DNA of 64,000 nt from positions 62,001 to 126,000 of the forward strand of contig NZ_MSCT01000013.1 of the NCBI RefSeq assembly GCF_001921865.1, given 5' to 3'. The translations under genes were made by a program, and so were the position numbers. Position 1 is the stretch's first letter. Every line of letters starts with the position of its first letter. The notes under the pieces were generated by a model. The model was not told where the DNA came from. It searched no databases and was given only the letters and a program-made list of their open reading frames with translations. Source of the DNA: Pseudomonas chlororaphis. Lineage in GTDB: Bacteria; Pseudomonadota; Gammaproteobacteria; Pseudomonadales; Pseudomonadaceae. This document shows positions 1 through 8,572 of this stretch, in pieces.

Positions 1-1
1 C

Positions 2-142
2 CGGGCCTTGCGTCCGGTGCTGCCGATCCTGTTCGCCAGCGGCTACGCGGACAACATCGAAGTGCCGCCCGGCATGTCGGTGATCGGCAAGCCGTTCTCC
101 ATCGATCAACTGCGCGACAAGGTGCGCTCGATCCTCGGCTGA
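2..142 (+). CDS. C-terminal fragment of a response-regulator receiver domain protein
   Basis: Only the last 46 codons and the TGA stop lie in the window. The translation contains PILFASGYA, then GKPFSIDQLRDKV and a short final helix. This is the usual end of a CheY-like receiver domain, with the GKPF segment carrying the conserved lysine-proline of strand 5. Such tails are typical of hybrid histidine kinases with a C-terminal receiver, but a stand-alone regulator is equally possible because the N-terminal part is outside the window. The gene ends about 90 bases before the glycosyltransferase start and reads the same way. Family assignment rests on this short stretch only. Confidence 0.7.
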   Translation, partial: RALRPVLPILFASGYADNIEVPPGMSVIGKPFSIDQLRDKVRSILG

Positions 143-234
143 CCCGTCTGCCGCTCGAGGCGCCCGTCCCGGCGCCGCGCTGTGGTTTAATGCGCGCCCG
201 CCGATCCCCCGCACTGTTCAGGAAAGCCCCGCCC

Positions 235-1527
235 ATGAGTCCGACCGCCGCCACCAAAGTCCTGGTCATTGGCTACGTCTGGCCGGAACCCCGCTCCTCG
301 GCGGCCAGCGGGCACCTGATGCAGATCCTCCAGGTCTTCCTCCGCCAGGGCTGGGACGTCACCTTCGCCAGCCCGGCCAACGCCGGCGAGCACAAGGAAG
401 ACCTCACGGCCCTGGGCATCCGCGAATGCCCGATCGAGCTGAACAACAGCAGCTTCGACCGTTTCGTCGCCGCCCTGGCGCCGGATATCGTGCTGTTCGA
501 CCAGTTCATGATGGAGGAACAGTTCGGCTGGCGCGTCGAGCAGCAATGCCCCGGCGCCCTGCGGGTGCTGGAGACGTCCGACTTGCAGAGCCTGCGCCAC
601 GCCCGCCACCAGCGCCTCAAGGAACACCTGAAAGCCCGCGCCGACAGCGACGATTTCAGCGCCCTGTTCGCCCCCGCCGCCGCGCAGGAGTTCGCCGCCA
701 TGGCCGACACCGACCTGGCCCGGCGCGAGATCGCGGCGCTGTACCGCTGCGACCTGAGCCTGATGATTTCCGAATTCGAGATCGAGCTGCTGGTCAAGCA
801 GTTCGGCCTGTCGCCGGCCCTGCTGCATGGGTGCCCGCTGATGCCCGAGCAACAACCGGAAGCCTTCGTGCCCTTTGCCGAGCGCGCGCACTTCCTGAGC
901 ATCGGCAACTTCCGCCACGCGCCGAACTGGGACGCCGTGCTGTGGATGAAGAACAGCGTCTGGCCGCTGATCCGCCAGCAGTTGCCGGGCGTGCAGCTGC
1001 ATATCTATGGCGCCTACACCCCGCCCAAGGCCGCGGCCCTGCACAACCCGGCCCAGGGTTTCCATGTGCTGAACTGGGCCGAGGATGCCCTGCAAGTCAT
1101 GTCAGCGGCGCGCATCTGCCTGGCGCCGCTGCGCTTCGGCGCGGGGATCAAGGGCAAGCTGCTGGACGCCATGCTCTGCGGTACGCCGAGCGTCACCACC
1201 CCGGTCGGCGCCGAAGCCATGCACGGCGAGGAACCCTGGCCGGGGGCGATCGCCGAGTCGGCCAGCGCCCTGGCCGCGGCGGCGGTGCGCCTGTATCAGG
1301 ATCAGGCGCTATGGGAGGCGGCCCAGGAACATGGCCGGCAACTGCTGGTCGCCCGCTACCGGCAGCAGGTCCACGGCCCGGCGCTGATCCAGCGCCTGGA
1401 ACAGTGCCGCGCCAACCTGGCGCAACTGCGCCGCGACAATTTCACCGGCGGCATGCTGCGCCACCATCACCACAAGAGCACCCAGTACATGGCGCAGTGG
1501 ATCGAAGCGAAGAACCGCCCGGCCTGA
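235..1527 (+). CDS. GT4-type glycosyltransferase
   Basis: Predicted 430-residue cytoplasmic glycosyltransferase of the GT-B fold. The N-terminus has the Rossmann-like strand VLVIGYVWPEP (about residues 8-18). The C-terminal half has the donor-binding segment APLRFGAGIKGKLLDAM followed by CGTPSVTTPVGAEAM (about 296-325), where GT4 enzymes contact the nucleotide-sugar. The start at 235 is preferred over the upstream in-frame ATG at 190, because it begins directly before the first strand and follows an AGGAAAG-like site. The C-terminus carries a natural HHHH run (RHHHHKST) of unknown meaning. No other polysaccharide genes are adjacent, so the acceptor (lipopolysaccharide core, exopolysaccharide or protein) cannot be guessed. 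Family is fairly sure, substrate unknown. Confidence 0.8.
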   Translation: MSPTAATKVLVIGYVWPEPRSSAASGHLMQILQVFLRQGWDVTFASPANAGEHKEDLTALGIRECPIELNNSSFDRFVAALAPDIVLFDQFMMEEQFGWRVEQQCPGALRVLETSDLQSLRHARHQRLKEHLKARADSDDFSALFAPAAAQEFAAMADTDLARREIAALYRCDLSLMISEFEIELLVKQFGLSPALLHGCPLMPEQQPEAFVPFAERAHFLSIGNFRHAPNWDAVLWMKNSVWPLIRQQLPGVQLHIYGAYTPPKAAALHNPAQGFHVLNWAEDALQVMSAARICLAPLRFGAGIKGKLLDAMLCGTPSVTTPVGAEAMHGEEPWPGAIAESASALAAAAVRLYQDQALWEAAQEHGRQLLVARYRQQVHGPALIQRLEQCRANLAQLRRDNFTGGMLRHHHHKSTQYMAQWIEAKNRPA

Positions 1528-1564
1528 GGCGCGCCCACCAAGATCCCCAACGTACCACCGACCC

Positions 1565-1666
1565 TGTGGCCGCTGGCGTAGCCTGCGATCGACCCCGAAG
1601 GGGGCGCCGCTCTTGAGGGCCCTGAAGGTCCTGCGGACCTTGGCGCAGGCTGCGCCAGCGGCTACA
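1565..1666. repeat. Diverged copy of the TGTAGCCGCTGCCG palindromic repeat
   Basis: The left end reads TGTGGCCGCTGGCG and the right end CGCCAGCGGCTACAG, so the two ends are near-complementary. An internal AAGGTCCTGCGGACCTT-like palindrome is also present. It fills most of the 180-base gap between the glycosyltransferase and the AraC gene. It belongs to the same family as the copies near 8.6, 12.9, 31.5, 35.9-36.3, 50.9 and 61.9 kb. Confidence 0.75.
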
Positions 1667-1743
1667 GATGTCGCGGCTGGCACTGGTGCCGAAGGTTTGA
1701 AGGAGGCATGATCGGGCGCGACAACGATAAAAGTGCCTGCGCC

Positions 1744-2649
1744 ATGAGCCGATCCGCGAAAGTCACCGACCCTTCCTATGAACTGATGGACGACCACAAC
1801 GGCCTGTCGATCATCTATCGCCAGCATGGTTTCCCCTGCCCGCTGGTGCGCTGGCACTTCCACAAGGAATACGAGTTGCACCTGATCGTCGCCAGCTCCG
1901 GAAAGGTGTTCATCGGCGACTACATCGGCAACTTCCACCCCGAATCGCTGTTCCTCACCGGCCCCAACCTGCCCCACAACTGGATCAGCCAGGTGGCCGA
2001 GGACGAAGTGGTGGCCAAGCGCGACATGCTGGTGAACTTCACCGACGAGCTGTTCGAAAGCGGCCATCAGGTCTTCGCCGAACTCAAGAGCCTGACCCCG
2101 CTGCTGGAGCGCGCGCAGTACGGCATCGAGTTCCGCTGCAAGCGCACCGTCGCCCAGGCCATGGACCTGATGCAACGCATCGCCGACTCCTCGGGCATCA
2201 CCCGACTCGGGCACTTTTTGATCCTGCTGGAACTGCTGGCGGCCTGCGACGACTACCAATTGCTGTCCGGCGCCACCAACGTGCAACTGGCAGACGAACA
2301 CAATGTCGACCGCACCAACCGCGCGGTGGACTACATCTTCGCCCACTACGCCCGCGAGCTGCCGCTGGAGGAAGTCGCCGACTACCTGGGCATGAAACCC
2401 ACCTATTTTTCCCGGGTGTTCAAGCAAGCCACCGGCCGCTGCTTCGTCGAATTCGTCAACCGCCTGCGCATCAGCAAATCCTGCGAGCTGCTGGCCGACG
2501 GCGACAAACCGGTGACCGACGTGTGCTTCGAGTCCGGCTTCAACAACATCTCCAACTTCAACCGCCGCTTCCAGCAACTCAAGGGCATGACCCCCACCCA
2601 CTACCGACGCCTGGCCGTCCAGCGCCTGACCGAACAGAACCTCGCCTGA
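1744..2649 (+). CDS. AraC-family transcriptional regulator with N-terminal cupin domain
   Basis: Predicted 301-residue DNA-binding regulator. The N-terminal part (VRWHFHKEYELHLIV, then FLTGPNLPHNWIS) is a cupin-like sensor domain. The last 100 residues (AVDYIFAHYARELPLEEVADYLGM ... FESGFNNISNFNRRFQQLKGMTPTHYR) are the double helix-turn-helix of AraC/XylS proteins. Start choice is uncertain: an ATG at 1708 adds 12 residues and has AGGAGG just before it, but with only one base between AGGAGG and ATG; the ATG at 1744 has no clear ribosome site. The sensor resembles regulators of sugar-alcohol use such as MtlR in pseudomonads. No such catabolic genes are adjacent, so the ligand is unknown. Confidence 0.85.
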   Translation: MSRSAKVTDPSYELMDDHNGLSIIYRQHGFPCPLVRWHFHKEYELHLIVASSGKVFIGDYIGNFHPESLFLTGPNLPHNWISQVAEDEVVAKRDMLVNFTDELFESGHQVFAELKSLTPLLERAQYGIEFRCKRTVAQAMDLMQRIADSSGITRLGHFLILLELLAACDDYQLLSGATNVQLADEHNVDRTNRAVDYIFAHYARELPLEEVADYLGMKPTYFSRVFKQATGRCFVEFVNRLRISKSCELLADGDKPVTDVCFESGFNNISNFNRRFQQLKGMTPTHYRRLAVQRLTEQNLA

Positions 2650-2664
2650 AACGCCCCTTCCCCT

Positions 2665-2754
2665 TGTAGGAGCGAGGCTTGCCCGCGATGCCGGCGCTGC
2701 GGGCTGCCTGTCACACCCAGTCATCGTTCTTCGCGGGCAAGCCTCGCTCCTACA
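2665..2754. repeat. REP pair, inverted
   Basis: Two facing copies of the TGTAGGAGCGAGGCTTGCCCGCGAT motif flank about 40 unique bases. The right copy reads TCGCGGGCAAGCCTCGCTCC. The element separates the AraC gene from the efe operon. Confidence 0.9.
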
Positions 2755-2799
2755 AAAGACCCATCCCAGGCGATACGCATGCCGTTCAGCTGCCGTTCA

Positions 2800-2824
2800 G
2801 CAAATGGCAAGCATCTTCATTTGC
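2800..2824. promoter_or_regulatory. Fur-box-like inverted repeat upstream of efeU
   Basis: GCAAATG at 2800-2806 and CATTTGC at 2818-2824 form perfect 7-base arms around an 11-base core (GCAAGCATCTT). Pseudomonas Fur sites often have the frame GCAAATGAnAATnATTnTCATTTGC; here both ends match and the core is degenerate. Position, 58 bases before the start of an iron-uptake operon, supports a Fur operator. Binding is inferred. Confidence 0.55.
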
Positions 2825-2881
2825 GAATACGTATCAACATGTTACAAATTAGCTTCCTACCTATCTGCCCGCCGGTGCTGA

Positions 2882-3727
2882 ATGCTCGTCCCATTTCTGA
2901 TCATGCTGCGCGAAGGGATCGAAGCCGCGCTCATCGTTGGCATCATCGCCAGTTACCTGCAACAGACCGGGCGCGGCCAGTGGATGCCGGCCGTGTGGAT
3001 CGGCGTGTTTCTCGCCGCGGCCCTGGCCCTGCTGGTGGGCGGCGGCCTGGAGCTGATGAGCGCCGAGTTCCCGCAGAAGCAGCAGGAACTCTTCGAGGGC
3101 ATCGTCGGCTTGGTGGCCGTGGGCATTCTCAGTTCCATGGTGTTCTGGATGCGCAAGGTGGCGCGTTCGATCAAGCATTCCCTGCAAGCCTCCCTGGACC
3201 AGGCCCTGACCGGCTCCCGGCATCAGGTCACGGCGCTGATCGCCATGGTGTTCTTCGCCGTGGCCCGCGAAGGCCTGGAAACCGTGTTCTTCCTGCTTGC
3301 GGTGTTCCAGCAGAGCGAAGGCCCGGCCGCGCCCCTCGGCGCCCTGCTCGGCCTGATCTGCGCCATCGTCGTCGGCGTGCTGATCTACACCGGCAGCATG
3401 CGCCTGAACCTCGGCGCGTTCTTCCGCTGGACCGGGTTGTTCATCCTGGTGGTGGCCGCCGGCATTCTCGCCAACTCGGTGCAGGCGCTGCATGAAGCCG
3501 GGGTCTGGAACCACCTGCAAACCGTGCTGTTCGACTTCAGCGCCAGCCTGCCGATGGACGGCCCGCTGGGCTCGGTACTGGCTGGCATGTTCGGTTACCA
3601 GGACGCGCCGACCGTCAGCACCCTGGGCGTCTACCTGATCTACCTGCTGGTGACCCTGGTGCTGTTCTTCCTGCCGGGCCCGGCCCCCGCCAGCGCCCGC
3701 CCTTCGTCTTCCGTTTCCAGCCAGTAA
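2882..3727 (+). CDS. efeU: EfeU/FTR1-family iron permease
   Basis: Predicted 281-residue inner-membrane iron permease of the OFeT family, the channel of the EfeUOB ferrous/ferric uptake system. Two REXXE iron-binding motifs are visible: REGIE at residues 10-14 and REGLE at 129-133, each inside a predicted membrane helix. About seven hydrophobic segments span the protein, as expected. The start ATG at 2882 places the first motif in the first helix exactly as in known EfeU. It is the first gene of a tight operon (9 bases to efeO) downstream of a Fur-box-like site, so iron repression is likely. No frameshift is seen, unlike the broken efeU of E. coli K-12. Confidence 0.93.
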   Translation: MLVPFLIMLREGIEAALIVGIIASYLQQTGRGQWMPAVWIGVFLAAALALLVGGGLELMSAEFPQKQQELFEGIVGLVAVGILSSMVFWMRKVARSIKHSLQASLDQALTGSRHQVTALIAMVFFAVAREGLETVFFLLAVFQQSEGPAAPLGALLGLICAIVVGVLIYTGSMRLNLGAFFRWTGLFILVVAAGILANSVQALHEAGVWNHLQTVLFDFSASLPMDGPLGSVLAGMFGYQDAPTVSTLGVYLIYLLVTLVLFFLPGPAPASARPSSSVSSQ

Positions 3728-3736
3728 GGCCTTTCC

Positions 3737-4936
3737 ATGACCCAGCAAGCCTCCCCGCCGAACCTGCCGCCGCGTGCCTTGCGCTGGGCGCTCGCCGGTT
3801 CAGTGATCGTGATGATCGCCGCCGGCGGGCTGTTCTATTACGCCTCGCAACTGGCCGCCAGCAAGCGCCAGACGCACAAGGACGAAATCACCGTGACCAT
3901 CCACCCCCACAGCTGCGAGCCGAACGCCCTGAGCGTGCCGGCCGGGCCGGCGAGCTTTCGCATCGTCAACCGCTCGGACCGTGCCGTGGAATGGGAAATC
4001 CTCGACGGCGTGCTGGTGCTCGAGGAACGGGAAAACATCGCCCCCGGCCTGAGCCAGGTGATCAACGCCAAACTGCAGCCCGGCGACTACGCCATCACCT
4101 GCGGCCTGCTGAGCAATCCGCGCGGCACCTTGCGCGTGACCCCGACCGCCGAATCCGAGGCCCAGGCCAAGGCACGGCCGTCGATGGTGGCCTTTATCGG
4201 CCCGCTGTCGGAGTTCCGCGTGTACCTCAGCAGCCAGAGCACGGCGCTGATCAAGGCCGTGACCGCGCTGGAGCAGGCCATCCAGGCCGGCGACCTGGCC
4301 CAGGCCCAGGCCCTGTACGTTCCGGCGCGCGCGGCCTACCAGCGCCTCGCCCCGGCGGCCCAGCGCCTGTCCGAGCTGGACAACGCGATCAACGCCCGCG
4401 CCGACTATTTCGAGAAACGCGAGCAGGACCCGGGCTTCGTCGGCTTCCATCGCCTGGAGTACGCGCTGTTCCAGCAACGCGACCTCAATGGCCTGGCGCC
4501 GGTCGCCCAGCGCCTGCTCGGCGACGTCGGCAGCCTCAAGCAGCAATTGCTGGCCCAGTCGCTGCCGCCGGAACAACTGGTCAGCGTGGTGTCGCGCAGC
4601 CAGCGCAGCATCGCCGAGGTGCGCGCCAGCAGCGGCGAGGAAGAACGCTACAGCCACAGCGACCTCAACGGTTTTGCCGCCAACCTCGAGGCCACGCGCA
4701 AGGTCGTCGACCTGCTGCGGCCCCTGCTGGCCAAGCCCTCCGCCCCGCTGCTGGCACAGATCGACAGCGCGCTGGACGGGCTCGACAGCCAGTACGCCGC
4801 CCTGCGCACCGCCGACGGTTATGCCTCCTACGACAGTGTCGGCGCCGATCAGCGCAAGCGGATCGCCGACCAGGCCAAGGTTCTGGCCGATGCACTCGAT
4901 GGAATCGATCCCGCCCTCGGCCTTTCCGGCCTGTAA
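3737..4936 (+). CDS. efeO: EfeO periplasmic iron-binding protein (cupredoxin + M75 domains)
   Basis: Predicted 399-residue periplasmic partner of EfeU. A hydrophobic segment at about residues 16-36 is a signal or membrane anchor. A cupredoxin-like domain follows (about 45-137), with the typical EfeO stretches SCEPNALSVPAGP, EWEILDGVLVLEERENIAPG and GDYAITCGLLSNPRGTL. The C-terminal part is an M75/imelysin domain with the HXXE motif H238-R-L-E241 in GFHRLEYALF. In the family the cupredoxin part handles metal oxidation or binding and the M75 part binds iron before handing it to EfeU. It lies 9 bases after efeU and 18 before efeB, so the three are surely co-transcribed. Confidence 0.92.
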   Translation: MTQQASPPNLPPRALRWALAGSVIVMIAAGGLFYYASQLAASKRQTHKDEITVTIHPHSCEPNALSVPAGPASFRIVNRSDRAVEWEILDGVLVLEERENIAPGLSQVINAKLQPGDYAITCGLLSNPRGTLRVTPTAESEAQAKARPSMVAFIGPLSEFRVYLSSQSTALIKAVTALEQAIQAGDLAQAQALYVPARAAYQRLAPAAQRLSELDNAINARADYFEKREQDPGFVGFHRLEYALFQQRDLNGLAPVAQRLLGDVGSLKQQLLAQSLPPEQLVSVVSRSQRSIAEVRASSGEEERYSHSDLNGFAANLEATRKVVDLLRPLLAKPSAPLLAQIDSALDGLDSQYAALRTADGYASYDSVGADQRKRIADQAKVLADALDGIDPALGLSGL

Positions 4937-4954
4937 GCAGAAGATGCCCGCCCG

Positions 4955-6271
4955 ATGAACGATTCAGATCCGTCCAATCCGTGTTTTTCCGCCCAACGCC
5001 GCCGTGTGCTGCTGGGCATGGGTGCCGCCGGCGTCGCCCTGGCTGGCAGCAGCCTGAGCGGCCCGGCGCTGGCCGCGACCGGGAAAGCCGCCCAGGTCAC
5101 CGCAGCGCCGAGCAGCGACAAGACCCATGAGCGCCACGCCTTCCACGGCCAGCATCAGAGCGGCATCGTCACGCCGCGCCCGGCGGCCGGCATGCTGGTG
5201 TCGTTCGACGTGCTGGCCAGCGACCGCGCGGAGCTGGAGCGGCTGCTGCGCACCCTCGACCAGCGCATCAAGTTCCTGATGGCCGGCGGCCCGGTGCAAC
5301 AAGTCGATCCGAAATTGCCGCCGCTGGATTCCGGCATCCTCGGCCCCGTGGTGACCCCGGACAACCTGACCATCACCGTCTCGGTCGGCGCCTCGCTGTT
5401 CGACGAGCGCTTCGACCTGGCCGCGGCCAAACCCAAGCGCCTGATCCGCATGGTCGGTTTCCCCAACGACGCGCTGGAGCCCGACAACTGCCACGGCGAC
5501 CTCAGCCTGCAGTTCTGCTCCAACACCGCCGACACCAATATCCACGCCCTGCGCGACATCGTGAAAAACCTGCCGGACCTGCTGCTGGTGCGCTGGAAGC
5601 AGGAAGGCAGCGTGCCGCCCCAGGCGCCGGCGAAACCGGGCGAAGCGGCGCAAAGCGCGCGCAATTTCCTCGGTTTTCGCGACGGCTCGGCCAACCCCGA
5701 CTCCAACGACCGCACGGCCATGCAGCAGATCGTCTGGGTGCAACCGGGCAGCGACGAACCGGCCTGGGCCGCCCACGGTAGCTACCAGGCGGTGCGGATC
5801 ATCCGCAATTTCGTCGAACGCTGGGACCGCACGCCCCTGCAGGAACAGCAAAGCATCATCGGCCGGGTCAAGGCCTCGGGCGCGCCCATGGACGGCCAGC
5901 AGGAACACCAGGTCCCGGACTACCGCAAGGACCCCCACGGCCAACTGACCAAGCTCGACGCGCACATTCGCCTGGCCAACCCGCGTACTGCGCAGACCCA
6001 GCGCAACCTGATCCTGCGCCGGCCGTTCAACTATTCCAACGGCGTGAACAAGAACGGCCAGCTGGACATGGGCCTGCTGTTCATCTGCTACCAGGCCGAC
6101 CTGGAACAAGGCTTTATCGCCGTGCAGACGCGGCTCAACGGCGAGCCCCTGGAGGAATACCTGAAACCGGTCGGCGGCGGGTATTTCTTCGCCCTGCCCG
6201 GCGTCACCGGCGACCAGGATTTCATCGGCCGCGGGCTGCTCGAAGCCACTCGAACACACACCACTGCCTGA
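4955..6271 (+). CDS. efeB: EfeB Tat-exported DyP-type haem peroxidase (deferrochelatase)
   Basis: Predicted 438-residue periplasmic haem enzyme. The N-terminus has a twin-arginine signal (QRRRVLLGMGAAGVALAG, residues 14-31) with an AxA-type end near GPALA. The DyP signature GXXDG is present as G240-F-R-D243-G244, with the Asp that serves as the distal acid. Length matches EfeB/YcdB. In the EfeUOB system it is thought to oxidise Fe(II) for uptake; an iron-from-haem role has also been proposed. It sits third in the operon, between efeO and the second M75 gene. Confidence 0.92.
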   Translation: MNDSDPSNPCFSAQRRRVLLGMGAAGVALAGSSLSGPALAATGKAAQVTAAPSSDKTHERHAFHGQHQSGIVTPRPAAGMLVSFDVLASDRAELERLLRTLDQRIKFLMAGGPVQQVDPKLPPLDSGILGPVVTPDNLTITVSVGASLFDERFDLAAAKPKRLIRMVGFPNDALEPDNCHGDLSLQFCSNTADTNIHALRDIVKNLPDLLLVRWKQEGSVPPQAPAKPGEAAQSARNFLGFRDGSANPDSNDRTAMQQIVWVQPGSDEPAWAAHGSYQAVRIIRNFVERWDRTPLQEQQSIIGRVKASGAPMDGQQEHQVPDYRKDPHGQLTKLDAHIRLANPRTAQTQRNLILRRPFNYSNGVNKNGQLDMGLLFICYQADLEQGFIAVQTRLNGEPLEEYLKPVGGGYFFALPGVTGDQDFIGRGLLEATRTHTTA

Positions 6272-6304
6272 CCCCAAACACCCCACCCCCCACGGAAACA
6301 TCCC

Positions 6305-7129
6305 ATGAAAAAGTCGCCTCTCGCTGTGTTGCTGACCCTTGGCTTGCTGCATGTTCCGCTGTCGGCTTTCGCCGCCACATCGCCGCTGGAGCTGGTGGGG
6401 CCGATTTCCGACTACAAGATCTACGTCACCGAACAGCTCGACGAGCTGGCCAGCCACACCCAGGCCTTCACCGACGCGGTGAAAAAGGGCGACCTGGCCA
6501 CCGCGAAAAAACTCTACGCGCCGACCCGGGTGTACTACGAGTCGATCGAGCCGATCGCCGAGCTGTTCAGCGACCTCGACGCGTCCATCGACTCCCGCGT
6601 CGACGACCATGAAAAAGGCGTCACGGCCGAGGACTTCACCGGCTTCCACCGCATCGAGTATTCGCTGTTCGCCCAAAACTCCACCCAGGGCCTGGACGCG
6701 CTGGCCGATGGTCTGAACAAGGACGTCAAGGACTTGCAGGCGCGCGTCGCCGGCCTGACCTTTCCGCCGGAAAAAGTCGTCGGCGGCGCCGCCGCGCTGC
6801 TGGAAGAAGTGGCCGCGACCAAGATCTCCGGCGAGGAAGACCGCTACAGCCACACCGACCTCTACGACTTCCAGGGCAACATCGACGGGGCGAAGAAAAT
6901 CGTCGACCTGTTCCGTCCGCAGATCGAGAAGCAGGACCCGGCCTTCATCGCCAAGGTCGACAAGAACTTCGCCACGGTGAACACGGTCCTGGCCAAGTAC
7001 AAGACCGCCGACGGCGGCTTCGAGACCTACGACAAGGTCAAGGCCAACGACCGCAAGGCGCTGGTGGGCCCGGTCAACACCCTGGCCGAAGACCTCTCGA
7101 CCCTGCGCGGCAAGCTGGGCCTGAACTGA
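6305..7129 (+). CDS. efeM: EfeM-like M75 iron-binding protein (second EfeO paralogue without cupredoxin)
   Basis: Predicted 274-residue periplasmic protein with a cleavable signal (about residues 1-23, ending SAFAA). The rest is a single M75/imelysin domain with the metal-binding HXXE motif H115-R-I-E118 in GFHRIEYSLF. It also has EEDRYSHTDLYDFQGNI, which closely parallels the matching stretch of the upstream EfeO. It lacks the cupredoxin domain, so it matches the EfeM form of the family. It is 33 bases after efeB, as the last gene of the operon, before a REP pair. Having both an EfeO and an EfeM in one operon suggests two iron-delivery proteins for one permease; that division of labour is inference. 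Confidence 0.85.
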   Translation: MKKSPLAVLLTLGLLHVPLSAFAATSPLELVGPISDYKIYVTEQLDELASHTQAFTDAVKKGDLATAKKLYAPTRVYYESIEPIAELFSDLDASIDSRVDDHEKGVTAEDFTGFHRIEYSLFAQNSTQGLDALADGLNKDVKDLQARVAGLTFPPEKVVGGAAALLEEVAATKISGEEDRYSHTDLYDFQGNIDGAKKIVDLFRPQIEKQDPAFIAKVDKNFATVNTVLAKYKTADGGFETYDKVKANDRKALVGPVNTLAEDLSTLRGKLGLN

Positions 7130-7148
7130 CGCTTCCCCACCTCCCCTG

Positions 7149-7247
7149 TGTAGGAGCGAAGCTTGCTCGCGATAGCCGCGCAGCGGCGATTCATCTGACG
7201 ACGGCATCATCGTTGAAGATTTTTCGCGAGCAAGCTTCGCTCCTACA
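7149..7247. repeat. REP pair, inverted
   Basis: TGTAGGAGCGAAGCTTGCTCGCGAT faces its complement at the right end, with a short inner hairpin-rich spacer. It follows the efe operon and could stabilise the 3' end of its mRNA. Confidence 0.9.
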
Positions 7248-7369
7248 GACCAGCGCACACCCCATCACCCGCCCTGTTGGTCTACCCTCACCTGCGCCGA
7301 TAAGCCTGGGCTTCGGCGCGTTTTAACGATAACGTCCCGCGCACTCCCGCATCTCATGGAAGACCCTGC

Positions 7370-8569
7370 ATGTCCAATACCTCGGCGCAGCCGCCGTTGA
7401 CCGCCTCGCCGTTCAAACTGTTTCCGCTGATGGTCGCCTACATGGCCTGCACCATGTCGATGATGGCCTTCGTCTCGCTGATCGGCCCGATTGTCCGGGT
7501 GCTGGGCCTGGCCACCTGGCAGGCCGGCGCGGCGGTGACCGTTTCCGGGGTGATCTGGATGCTCCTCGCGCGCCCCTGGGGCCAGGTCAGCGACCGCTTC
7601 GGCCGCCGCCGCGTGCTGTTGCTCGGCACCGCCGGTTTCACCCTCGCCTACTGGGCGCTGTGCCTGTTTATCGATGTCTCGCTGCACCTGCTGCCGAGCA
7701 TGGCGGTGGCCTTTATCGGCCTGATGTTCGGCCGCGGCCTGATCGGGGTGTTCTACGCGGCGATCCCGGTGGGCGGTTTTGCCCTGATCGCCGACAACGT
7801 CGAGCCCGCGCACCGGGCCCGGGCCATGGCCACCCTGGGCGCCGCCAACGCCGTCGGCCTGGTGCTGGGCCCCGCCGTCGCCGCGCTGCTGGCCCGGGTC
7901 AGCCTGAGCCTGCCCCTGTACGCGATGGCCGTGCTGCCGCTGGCGGCGTTCCTGGTGCTGCTGTACAAGCTGCCGCGCCAGGAACTGCACCTCAAGCAGC
8001 CGCCACGCTCGGTGCGCCTGAGCGACCCGCGGCTGCGCCGGCCCATGGTCGTGGCCTTCGTCGCCATGCTCTGCGTGTCGATCGCGCAGATCACCGTGAG
8101 CTTCTACGCCCTCGATCGCCTGGGCCTGAACCCGGCCGACGCCGCGCAAGCCGCCGGGACCGCCCTGGCGATGGTCGGCGTGGCGCTGATCTGCTCGCAA
8201 CTGGTGGTGCGCAAACTGGAATGGCCGCCGCTGCGGATGATCCGCGCCGGCGCCCTGCTGTCGGCCAGCGGTTATGCCGGCTGCATGCTGGTCGACAGCG
8301 CCTGGGGCCTGTGGCTGGCGTTTTTCGTCTCGGCGGCGGGCATGGGCGCGGTCTTTCCTTCCTTCTCGGCCCTGGCGGCGAATGCCGTGGACCCCGCCGA
8401 ACAAGGCGCCACCGCCGGCTCGATTGGCGCCGCGCAGGGTTTCGGCGTGGTCATCGGCCCCCTGGCCGGCTCGCTGGTCTACGCCGTCGAACCGCGCCTG
8501 CCGTACCTGATGGCCACGGTGTTGTTGCTGTTGGTCGCCCTGTGGCCAGCCCCCAGATCCAAACCGTAG
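7370..8569 (+). CDS. MFS transporter (drug/metabolite exporter type)
   Basis: Predicted 399-residue inner-membrane transporter with about twelve hydrophobic helices. Between helices 2 and 3 is the MFS motif A variant RPWGQVSDRFGRRRVLLLG, and motif C-like glycines occur in helix 5 (GPAVAALLARV), which is typical of proton-coupled exporters. It starts 100 bases after the REP pair, so it is probably transcribed separately from efe. Its TAG stop abuts a palindromic repeat array. Nearness to iron genes could suggest siderophore export, but nothing in the sequence proves this. Confidence 0.82.
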   Translation: MSNTSAQPPLTASPFKLFPLMVAYMACTMSMMAFVSLIGPIVRVLGLATWQAGAAVTVSGVIWMLLARPWGQVSDRFGRRRVLLLGTAGFTLAYWALCLFIDVSLHLLPSMAVAFIGLMFGRGLIGVFYAAIPVGGFALIADNVEPAHRARAMATLGAANAVGLVLGPAVAALLARVSLSLPLYAMAVLPLAAFLVLLYKLPRQELHLKQPPRSVRLSDPRLRRPMVVAFVAMLCVSIAQITVSFYALDRLGLNPADAAQAAGTALAMVGVALICSQLVVRKLEWPPLRMIRAGALLSASGYAGCMLVDSAWGLWLAFFVSAAGMGAVFPSFSALAANAVDPAEQGATAGSIGAAQGFGVVIGPLAGSLVYAVEPRLPYLMATVLLLLVALWPAPRSKP

Positions 8570-8572
8570 CCC

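Noticed and set aside
2779..2881. Upstream in-frame-looking starts before efeU
   Set aside because: They are in another frame and overlap the Fur-box-like region; the ATG at 2882 gives the correct EfeU N-terminus.
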